Assembly: GCA_001781995.1 (NCBI GenBank) | Contig: MFNH01000035.1 | Coordinates: forward strand, 1-34,012 | Direction: 5' to 3' | DNA length: 34,012 bases | Source: Candidatus Levybacteria bacterium RBG_16_35_11 | Lineage (GTDB): Bacteria > Patescibacteriota > Microgenomatia > Levybacterales > UBA12049 | In this document: positions 27,719 to 34,012 of the stretch, in pieces | Numbering within the stretch: the first letter of the stretch is position 1 | Layout: each line of letters begins with the position of its first letter | Notes under the pieces: model-generated | What the model was told of the DNA's origin: nothing | Database searches by the model: none | What the model saw: the letters and a program-made list of their open reading frames with translations, nothing else | Translations under genes and position numbers: made by a program

Positions 27719-27859
27719 CTAGCCACCAATCCTGTACATTCCTGTACCACATGATGGGCATTTGCCTTTGAGGGCTGGTTTTCCGTTCTTCATTGTAACT
27801 TTCACTGCGTTTGGGTCATCCCTCTTAGCTCTGCATTTTACACAATACATTTGTGCCAT
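27719..27859 (-). CDS. DUF5679-like 46-aa CxxC zinc-ribbon-type protein (not in supplied ORF track)
   Basis: Translation MAQMYCVKCRAKRDDPNAVKVTMKNGKPALKGKCPSCGTGMYRIGG*; strong Shine-Dalgarno GGGAGGTGA upstream of ATG. Confidence 0.9.
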   Translation of the reverse strand: MAQMYCVKCRAKRDDPNAVKVTMKNGKPALKGKCPSCGTGMYRIGG

Positions 27860-27865
27860 TAATAG

Positions 27866-27874
27866 TCACCTCCC
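27866..27874 (-). promoter_or_regulatory. Shine-Dalgarno of the DUF5679-like gene
   Basis: Minus strand GGGAGGTGACTATTAATG. Confidence 0.8.
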
Positions 27875-27879
27875 TTCAC

Positions 27880-28194
27880 TTAATAAGATATTCCAGGCAA
27901 AATTATTATATGTTGTCTAAATAATAAAAATAATAAAAGTTGTCCCAAAACAATTCCCGCAGTTAGGATTGCTGTCTTTCTCAAATCCTTAGCAAGATAT
28001 GGATTTGTATATGTTAGATGCTTAACGCTTGTAGTCTTGGGAGTGGGATAATAAACCCTTTTTTCTGCCTTAGGTGTTGGTTTAACTGCTTCAACCCCTG
28101 GGACCACCTGACTTTTTGCTGGCTCTCTTGTCACTGATAATTGTCGACGAAGTTCGGCTATTATCTTTTGTTGACGTGTTTTCCTTCTAGCCAT
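27880..28194 (-). CDS. Hypothetical single-TM protein
   Basis: MARRKTRQQKIIAELRRQ basic N-terminus, C-terminal TM AILTAGIVLGQLLLFLLF. Confidence 0.65.
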   Translation of the reverse strand: MARRKTRQQKIIAELRRQLSVTREPAKSQVVPGVEAVKPTPKAEKRVYYPTPKTTSVKHLTYTNPYLAKDLRKTAILTAGIVLGQLLLFLLFRQHIIILPGISY

Positions 28195-28215
28195 GGATGA
28201 AGCTAGATTACACTA

Positions 28216-28245
28216 TTGACAGCCAGGCTGTCAAGAGGCTAATAT
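28216..28245 (+). promoter_or_regulatory. Promoter of DUF4446 gene with palindromic -35 region
   Basis: TTGACAGCCAGGCTGTCAA (28216-28234) then TAATAT (28240-28245), 18-nt spacing; ATG at 28256. Confidence 0.65.
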
Positions 28246-28255
28246 ATGAATAAGT

Positions 28256-28735
28256 ATGTTACTCAATTTTTGGTTTATTCCTGCCTCTGTTTTTTTTATT
28301 TGGCTTATTGTCCTTACAGTTTGGCTAATGCGTAGTTCTTCCCACTATAACGAGCTAACTCGTGGCGTTAATAATAAAAATCTCAGGAATATTTTAGAAA
28401 ATATGCTCAAGGAATTCGATATTGCCAAAGGAGATATTAGTGATTTAAAGAAGTATTGTGAGAAGAATGAAAGGGATGGAATCTTTCATATTCAGAAAAT
28501 TGGCCTAAAAAGATTTAACCCTTTTAAAGATACGGGAGGGGATCAAAGCTTTGTTCTTGCTTTGGTTGACGGGAACGACACGGGCGTGGTAATATCAGGT
28601 TTATACTCAAGGTCTGGAACGCGGTGGTACGCAAAAAAAGTCAGTTTTGGAAAAGGCGTTGATTACGAGCTTTCTGACGAAGAAAAATCAGCAATTAAAG
28701 AGGCTCGTTTAGGTGAGGCAAGCAGGAGGAGCTAA
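28256..28735 (+). CDS. DUF4446-like protein
   Basis: N-terminal TM then HIQKIGLKRFNPFKDTGGDQSFVLALVDGNDTGVVISGLYSRSGTRWYAKKV. Confidence 0.85.
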   Translation: MLLNFWFIPASVFFIWLIVLTVWLMRSSSHYNELTRGVNNKNLRNILENMLKEFDIAKGDISDLKKYCEKNERDGIFHIQKIGLKRFNPFKDTGGDQSFVLALVDGNDTGVVISGLYSRSGTRWYAKKVSFGKGVDYELSDEEKSAIKEARLGEASRRS

Positions 28736-28744
28736 ATTGTAAAA

Positions 28745-29914
28745 ATGGGAAGTAGAAAAATTTTATCGATTGTTTTAGTAATTATTGCTTATTTAGTTGG
28801 TACCGGGCTTTCTTATTTATTCTTCTCAGCTTCCGCATCCTCAAAATCCGTTACATCTCCAGTTACTGCTCCGAAAAACGCATCCGGCCAGACTATGTTT
28901 GATCCAAGTCTTCCAAAGACGCAAGCCTGCCCTTTAAATGGAGCCAAGTATTCAAAACAACAGGAGGCTTGGTGGGAAAAACACGCACCCTTGGGAATCA
29001 TGATCGAAAACCATGAAGATTCAAGACCTCAATCGGGCCTTTCGGGTGCGGATATTATTTATGAGGCAGTGGCAGAAGGCGGAATAACTAGATTCTTGGC
29101 TATGTATTATTGTCAAGATGCAGGAATTGTCGGTCCGGTCCGCTCGGCAAGAACTTATTTTGTTGATTTTGTGTCCGAATACGGTAGCTTTCCTTTATAT
29201 GTTCATGTAGGGGGAGCCAATCAGCCAGGACCTGCGGATGCTTTGGGACAGATTAGCCAGTACGGATGGGATGGCTACAATGATCTTAATCAATTCTCAA
29301 TTGGATTTCCGGTTTTTTGGAGAGATTACACAAGACTTGGACATCCAACCTCCACAGAGCATACAATGTATTCTTCGCTGGATAAGCTCTGGGATTATGC
29401 GGCAAAAGAGAGAAAATTAACAAATGTAGATGAAGACGGAAAATCATGGGATGAAGACTTTACACCCTACACATTTAAAGAAGATGCGCCATCTTCGCAA
29501 AGACCTAGCTCCCAAACGGCAGACGTTCAATTTTGGAGCGGCTACAATGACTATTTTGTTTCATGGAAGTATGACCCTGCCTCAAATAGTTATAAAAGAT
29601 TTATAGGCGGTTCTCCTCAAATTGACAAAGATAACAATAAACAATTGACTGCTAAGTCGGTTGTCGTTTTATCAATGGTGGAAATGAATGCAAATGACGG
29701 CTATGAAAATAACTTACATCTTCTTTATAGGAACGAAGGATCGGGAAAAGCAACCATTTTTATGGATGGTAAAAGAATAACAGGAACATGGGAAAAAGAC
29801 AGTAGAACATCAAGAACTATAATTAAAGACGGCAGTGGCACTCCGATTAAATTTAACAGGGGACTTATTTGGTTCCAAATCCTGCCCACAGACGGAGTGT
29901 TAGCTGTAAAATAA
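28745..29914 (+). CDS. DUF3048 (YerB-like) lipoprotein/secreted protein
   Basis: GIMIENHEDSRPQSGLSGADIIYEAVAEGGITRFLAMY, GPVRSARTYFVDF. Confidence 0.9.
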   Translation: MGSRKILSIVLVIIAYLVGTGLSYLFFSASASSKSVTSPVTAPKNASGQTMFDPSLPKTQACPLNGAKYSKQQEAWWEKHAPLGIMIENHEDSRPQSGLSGADIIYEAVAEGGITRFLAMYYCQDAGIVGPVRSARTYFVDFVSEYGSFPLYVHVGGANQPGPADALGQISQYGWDGYNDLNQFSIGFPVFWRDYTRLGHPTSTEHTMYSSLDKLWDYAAKERKLTNVDEDGKSWDEDFTPYTFKEDAPSSQRPSSQTADVQFWSGYNDYFVSWKYDPASNSYKRFIGGSPQIDKDNNKQLTAKSVVVLSMVEMNANDGYENNLHLLYRNEGSGKATIFMDGKRITGTWEKDSRTSRTIIKDGSGTPIKFNRGLIWFQILPTDGVLAVK

Positions 29915-29926
29915 GAAAGTGGGCTT

Positions 29927-30502
29927 ATGTTTTCTGATTTAATTACATCAAAGGCAAGGGTAAAATTATTAAATGTTTTTTTAACTAATCCCTTTGAAAT
30001 GTTTCACGTTAGGGAATTGGTTAGAAAAACTAGTGACGAAATAAACGCTGTAAGGCGAGAACTTCAATTCTTAGAGAAAAAGGGCATTTTAACAAGAGAA
30101 CCAAGAGCAAACAGGGTATATTATTCGCTTTCGAAGAATTATCCTTTTTATTTTGATCTTTTAAGACTTGGTTCAAAAACAATCGGCTTGGGTTTTGAAA
30201 TTATTAAAAATAAAGTTAAATTGGGGAGAATAAAATTTGCAATGTTTTCTGGAAAATTTGCAAGAAAACTAAAAGAAGGACCGGAGGAAATTGATCTTTT
30301 AGTAGTTGGAACAGTAGTTTTACCAGAACTTGCCCTGTTGGTTCGTGAAGAAGAGAAAAAGATAAGCTCGGAAATTAATTACACTGTAATGACAGAAGAT
30401 GAATTTGCTTTTAGGAAGAAAAAAAGAGACCCTTTTATACTTTCGATTTTATCTGGGTCTAGGATAATGCTAATCGGCGATGAAGAAAGTATGCTAGCAT
30501 GA
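29927..30502 (+). CDS. Winged-helix, ArsR/MarR-like DNA-binding protein
   Basis: TSKARVKLLNVFLTNPFEMFHVRELVRKTSDEINAVRRELQFLEKKGILTREPRANRVYYSL. Confidence 0.75.
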   Translation: MFSDLITSKARVKLLNVFLTNPFEMFHVRELVRKTSDEINAVRRELQFLEKKGILTREPRANRVYYSLSKNYPFYFDLLRLGSKTIGLGFEIIKNKVKLGRIKFAMFSGKFARKLKEGPEEIDLLVVGTVVLPELALLVREEEKKISSEINYTVMTEDEFAFRKKKRDPFILSILSGSRIMLIGDEESMLA

Positions 30503-31851
30503 AAAACCCCCGTCTGCTTTTTTGGTTCATAATTTTTTTAACCGTAATATCCATATTTATTGTGATTCCTTCTTTTAGCAATCTTTCAATAGGTTCTTTA
30601 AAAACAAAATTAAGCTTTAACCAGCAAGATCTCTTAAGAAGAATCGGAATAAAAAATGCAATAGATTTTAAAAAGGGCTTAGATTTACAAGGGGGAACAA
30701 GTGTCGTGTTAAAAGCAGACATGAGTGAAATATCCCAAACTAAAAAAGACGAAGCTTTAAATTCCGCAAAAATGGTTATTCAAAAAAGAGTAGATCTTTT
30801 TGGTGTAACCGAACCGATTGTTGAAACTTCAAAAGTTGGAAACGATTACAGGATTATCGTAGAGCTTCCCGGAGTTAGTAATTTTGATCAGGTAAAAAGC
30901 TTAATTGGGACTACAGCAAAGTTAACTTTTTGGGAACAAGGTGCCACAGGCTCTGCTCAAATTACCCCTCAAAAGAATCTCCCTCTTGGCTTAACCCAAT
31001 TTTTAGGGGAAAATCCCAAACAGACAAATTTAACAGGAAACGATCTTCAATCTACCAGCGTTACTTTTGATCAAAATACGGGAAAGCCTCAGGTTCAATT
31101 GGTTTTCACATCCGATGGATCAAAGAAATTTGCAGACATAACTAAAAGAAATGTTGGAAAAATTGTTGCGATTGCCTTAGATAATCAAGTTATAGAAGCG
31201 CCCCGTGTCAATGAACCAATACTATCAGGAGATGCGGTTATTACGGGTGACTTTACAGTTGACACTGCTAAAACCTTAAGCACTGCTTTAAATGCCGGTG
31301 CTCTTCCTATACCACTAACAACGCTTCAGTCAAATGTTATAGGACCAACTTTAGGTATGTCTTCTTTGCAAAAAAGTCTTTTTGCAGGAATAATCGGGTT
31401 TTTAATAATTGTTGTTTTTATGGTTGTTCTTTATGGGGGATTAGGCGCAATTGCAAGTATTGCCTTAGTTATCTATACTCTTTTAGTTTTAGCTATTTTT
31501 AAGATAAGTTCGCTTTCGCCATATGCAATAACTTTAACATTGTCGGGAATTGCCGGCTTTATATTATCCATTGGAATGGCGGTTGATGCCAATATTTTAA
31601 TTTTTGAGCGAATGAAAGAAGAGCTAAGACAGGGAAAAAGCAAAACTTCTGCAATAGAAGTGGGCTTTTCAAGAGCCTGGACATCAATTAGGGATTCAAA
31701 TATTGCAACCCTTATTACAAGTATGGTTTTGTATAAATTTGGAACCGGAACTGTTCAGGGATTTGCTTTAGTTTTAGCAATTGGAGTAATTGTTTCAATG
31801 TTTTCGGCAATTGTAGTAACAAGAACATTCTTAAGATTTATTTATAAATAA
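30499..31851 (+). CDS. secD: Protein translocase subunit SecD
   Basis: KGLDLQGGTSVVL; GDAVITGDFTVDTAKTLSTALNAGALPIPL; GMAVDANILIFERMKEELRQGKS. Confidence 0.95.
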   Translation: MKNPRLLFWFIIFLTVISIFIVIPSFSNLSIGSLKTKLSFNQQDLLRRIGIKNAIDFKKGLDLQGGTSVVLKADMSEISQTKKDEALNSAKMVIQKRVDLFGVTEPIVETSKVGNDYRIIVELPGVSNFDQVKSLIGTTAKLTFWEQGATGSAQITPQKNLPLGLTQFLGENPKQTNLTGNDLQSTSVTFDQNTGKPQVQLVFTSDGSKKFADITKRNVGKIVAIALDNQVIEAPRVNEPILSGDAVITGDFTVDTAKTLSTALNAGALPIPLTTLQSNVIGPTLGMSSLQKSLFAGIIGFLIIVVFMVVLYGGLGAIASIALVIYTLLVLAIFKISSLSPYAITLTLSGIAGFILSIGMAVDANILIFERMKEELRQGKSKTSAIEVGFSRAWTSIRDSNIATLITSMVLYKFGTGTVQGFALVLAIGVIVSMFSAIVVTRTFLRFIYK

Positions 31852-31858
31852 GATGAAT

Positions 31859-31968
31859 CCCGTTAGAAGCCGCGATTGCAAGCGGTGATAATGGGAGTAA
31901 ACATTAACTATGAAAATAAACAAAATTATAAAAGAAAGGCAAGCAGATCGCGATCTGCTTCTAACGGG
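31859..31968. repeat. BIME/MITE-like palindromic element with 12-bp terminal inverted repeats flanked by ATGAAT
   Basis: CCCGTTAGAAGC (31859-31870) and GCTTCTAACGGG (31957-31968); internal perfect palindrome AGCAGATCGCGATCTGCT; ATGAAT at 31853-31858 and 31969-31974. Confidence 0.8.
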
Positions 31969-32877
31969 ATGAATATTATCGGAAAAAAATATTGGTATTT
32001 TGCAATATCATTAATAATCATAATCCCAGGTCTGATTGCTTTTATCTTGTGGGGATTAAACCTCTCAATTGATTTTACAGGCGGTTCAAGATTAACCTTA
32101 TCTTTTAAAAACGGAATAAATAATAAGACAATAGATACTGTTAAGGGGACTTTAACTTCGGAAAAGATAAAAGTCTATAGCGTTCAAGAGTCTAACAATT
32201 TACTTTTTGTTAAAACACAAGTTTTAAATGAGAATCAAAATAAAAAGTTTGTTTCGGATTTAAATAAAAAATCAATTTCATTTAAAGAAGAAGAATTTGA
32301 AACAATCGGACCAACAATAGGAGCAGAGACAACTACAAATGCAATTTTGGCAATAATTATTGCTTCAATTTTAATTGTTTTATATATTTCCTTTTCGTTT
32401 AGAAAAGTCCCAAAACCGACAAGCAGCTTAAGATTCGGAGTTTGCGCAATTATTGCTTTAATCCATGATGTCCTGGTCATAATTGGTCTTTATGCAATTT
32501 TGGGGCATTTCTTTGGCGTTGAAACAGACAGTTTGTTTTTAACAGCTGTTTTAACGATCATTGGTTTTTCAGTCCACGATACAATAGTTGTGTTTGACAG
32601 AATCAGGGAAAATTTAAAAAAGACAGTAAATATGCCTTTTGCGCAGGTTGTAAATGAATCAATCCTTCAAACTCTTGATAGATCTCTAAACACCTCTCTT
32701 ACCGTCATTTTGGTTTTATTTGCCCTGCTTTTGTTTGGGGGAGAAACAATCCGCTGGTTTGTGGTAGCATTATTAATTGGAATAATCAGTGGAACTTATT
32801 CATCGATATTTAATGCCTCACCTTTATTGGTTGTTTGGCATGAGTGGAGAGAAAAAAGGAGAAAAATTAAACAATGA
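31969..32877 (+). CDS. secF: Protein translocase subunit SecF
   Basis: MNIIGKKYWYFAISLIIIIPG; LSIDFTGGSRLTL; GFSVHDTIVVFDRIREN. Track start (31876, TTG) runs through a repeat; ATG 31969 preferred. Confidence 0.92.
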   Translation: MNIIGKKYWYFAISLIIIIPGLIAFILWGLNLSIDFTGGSRLTLSFKNGINNKTIDTVKGTLTSEKIKVYSVQESNNLLFVKTQVLNENQNKKFVSDLNKKSISFKEEEFETIGPTIGAETTTNAILAIIIASILIVLYISFSFRKVPKPTSSLRFGVCAIIALIHDVLVIIGLYAILGHFFGVETDSLFLTAVLTIIGFSVHDTIVVFDRIRENLKKTVNMPFAQVVNESILQTLDRSLNTSLTVILVLFALLLFGGETIRWFVVALLIGIISGTYSSIFNASPLLVVWHEWREKRRKIKQ

Positions 32878-33323
32878 AAGATAAATTAAAAAATGATTTA
32901 AAGGAATCAATGCTTCAAAAAGATGAGCTCAGAACATCTGTTCTTCGTCTTTTACTATCTGCAATTAATTACTATGAAATCCAAAAGGGCGGGGCAGGAT
33001 ATGAGGCAACTGATGAAGATGTCCTTTCCGTTATTCAAAAAGAGGTAAAACAAAGAAAAGATTCAATCGAACAATTCAAAAAAGCAGAAAGGCAGGAACT
33101 GGTTGATAAAGAAGAAAAAGAAATGGCAATTTTAAATACTTATCTTCCAAAGCAGATGGGGGAAGAAGAAATATCAAAACTAGTTCAAGATGCAATAAAA
33201 GAAACAGGGGCTTCATCAATCGCCGATATGGGAAAGGTTATGGGAGTATTAATGCCAAAAGTTAAAGGAAAAGCTGACGGAAACCTCGTTTCCTCAATTG
33301 TCCGCAAAGAACTAGCTTCTTAA
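32874..33323 (+). CDS. GatB/YqeY domain protein
   Basis: MKDKLKNDLKESMLQKDELRTSVLRLLLSAINYYEI; LNTYLPKQMGEEEI; MGKVMGVLMPKVKGKADGNLV. Confidence 0.93.
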   Translation: MKDKLKNDLKESMLQKDELRTSVLRLLLSAINYYEIQKGGAGYEATDEDVLSVIQKEVKQRKDSIEQFKKAERQELVDKEEKEMAILNTYLPKQMGEEEISKLVQDAIKETGASSIADMGKVMGVLMPKVKGKADGNLVSSIVRKELAS

Positions 33324-33342
33324 TACTAATATATCTAGTATG

Positions 33343-33675
33343 TTAGTTATCCTTGGTAATTATCGAAGGAGCTTGAGAGAGGGGGTCTTGTCTTTTCCTG
33401 CTTAACGGGTGCCAGTTGGAAAGATCGTCCGCCATGTCTTTTGAAATAAATAAATCTGTCCCTTGAGGTTGTTGAGCAGCTATTTTTTGAGTCAAGTCTT
33501 GGAGACGAGGATACATTCTGTCCAGAACTTCTTGATCTGGTAATTTTAGTTCCGGTTCTTCTTCCATTACGTGTTTTTCATGGTCCTCGGCCCAGCGAGA
33601 AAGCCCTCCTCGTGGCAATTTAGCTTTGGGGGAAATAATAAACTCAAACTCGTCAATTGGTTCTTTTTCTGCCAT
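33343..33675 (-). CDS. Hypothetical small protein
   Basis: 110-aa ORF immediately downstream of another small minus-strand ORF, likely same transcript. Confidence 0.5.
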   Translation of the reverse strand: MAEKEPIDEFEFIISPKAKLPRGGLSRWAEDHEKHVMEEEPELKLPDQEVLDRMYPRLQDLTQKIAAQQPQGTDLFISKDMADDLSNWHPLSRKRQDPLSQAPSIITKDN

Positions 33676-33676
33676 T

Positions 33677-33877
33677 TTATTTATGGGTTGTCCTATCGTA
33701 ATAAATTTTATCTCCTCGAAACCCTAAAGGAGATTTTCTTTCTCTCCCTGAAGGTTTAAGTTGACCCTTTCGTCCTACCTCGATACCTACAGGGGACACT
33801 GGACCTTGATTGTCAACGGAAACATTGCCGTGTATTCTTCCCAGCACTCCTGTAAATACCCCTTCGTTTTTTCTCAT
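33677..33877 (-). CDS. Hypothetical small protein
   Basis: 66-aa ORF preceded by TTGCTA-16-TAGAAT-9-ATG on the minus strand. Confidence 0.45.
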   Translation of the reverse strand: MRKNEGVFTGVLGRIHGNVSVDNQGPVSPVGIEVGRKGQLKPSGRERKSPLGFRGDKIYYDRTTHK

Positions 33878-33886
33878 ATCAGTTAG

Positions 33887-33914
33887 ATTCTAGCAAATTT
33901 TTTTAAAATAGCAA
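33887..33914 (-). promoter_or_regulatory. Leaderless promoter of 33877 minus-strand ORF
   Basis: Minus strand TTGCTA-16-TAGAAT-9-ATG. Confidence 0.55.
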
Positions 33915-33952
33915 CTTTATCGGTTTTTCCCAAGAGAATTCAGACCCCTTAT

Positions 33953-33981
33953 TTGACTCTTTGATTATGTAATGGTAAAAT
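33953..33981 (+). promoter_or_regulatory. Leaderless promoter of 33988 gene
   Basis: TTGACT-17-TAAAAT-6-ATG. Confidence 0.65.
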
Positions 33982-33987
33982 CTCGCA

Positions 33988-34012
33988 ATGCTAGAATTTA
34001 CAAGGGAAGATG
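33988..34012 (+). CDS. Start of a further gene (3' truncated by window edge), MLEFTRED...
   Basis: ATG 6 nt after TAAAAT with TTGACT at 17-nt spacing. Confidence 0.5.

Noticed and set aside
31876-31968. N-terminal extension of SecF in the ORF track
   Set aside because: TTG-initiated extension is translation of the palindromic element; SecF homology starts near MNIIGKKYW at 31969.
33324-33356. AT-rich inverted repeat ATACTA-ATATATC-TAGTAT after yqeY
   Set aside because: Weak stem without a U-tract; not enough to call a terminator or regulatory element.
1-34012. tRNA/rRNA genes, CRISPR arrays, prophage, toxin-antitoxin or defence systems
   Set aside because: No tRNA-like cloverleaf, rRNA sequence, regularly spaced repeat array or recognisable defence/phage protein seen by eye; tRNAscan-SE, Infernal and HMM searches would be needed to exclude them formally.

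Overview
This 34 kb AT-rich, gene-dense window looks like a Candidate Phyla Radiation (Patescibacteria, probably Microgenomates-like) bacterium. That placement is inferred from gene content, small proteins and leaderless promoters, and was not tested phylogenetically. It contains: the 3' end of an ornithine carbamoyltransferase-like gene; a minus-strand glycan block (GT2, SDR epimerase, nucleotide-sugar dehydrogenase, YfhO); a housekeeping block (MGMT-like, uppP, prfB, ftsE, ftsX, coiled-coil/M23 hydrolase, tsaE, tsaC-tsaB fusion, CAP protein); a plus-strand nucleotide-sugar block (rmlA, Nudix, rmlB, rmlD, ugd, GDP-4-keto-6-deoxymannose reductase, gmd, GT2-GtrA, GT39-like); and a DUF5679/DUF4446/DUF3048/secD/secF/yqeY block. 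Main observations: (1) a 361-aa LAGLIDADG intein inside RmlB, immediately before the catalytic Thr-Asp-Glu motif, with a non-canonical Gly-Asn C-terminus; (2) a palindromic BIME/MITE-like element between secD and secF, flanked by ATGAAT copies so that the secF start codon appears duplicated; (3) a hairpin-rich, probably minus-strand structured RNA (including a UUCG-capped stem) after a 46-aa DUF5679 gene absent from the ORF track; (4) a TsaC-TsaB fusion next to tsaE; (5) an M23-like domain with apparently permuted catalytic motifs next to ftsEX; (6) two copies of an interspersed repeat translated in frame in the FtsE tail; (7) recurrent leaderless promoters with the -10 box 5-10 nt from the start codon; (8) a palindrome giving TTGACA on both strands between divergent genes.
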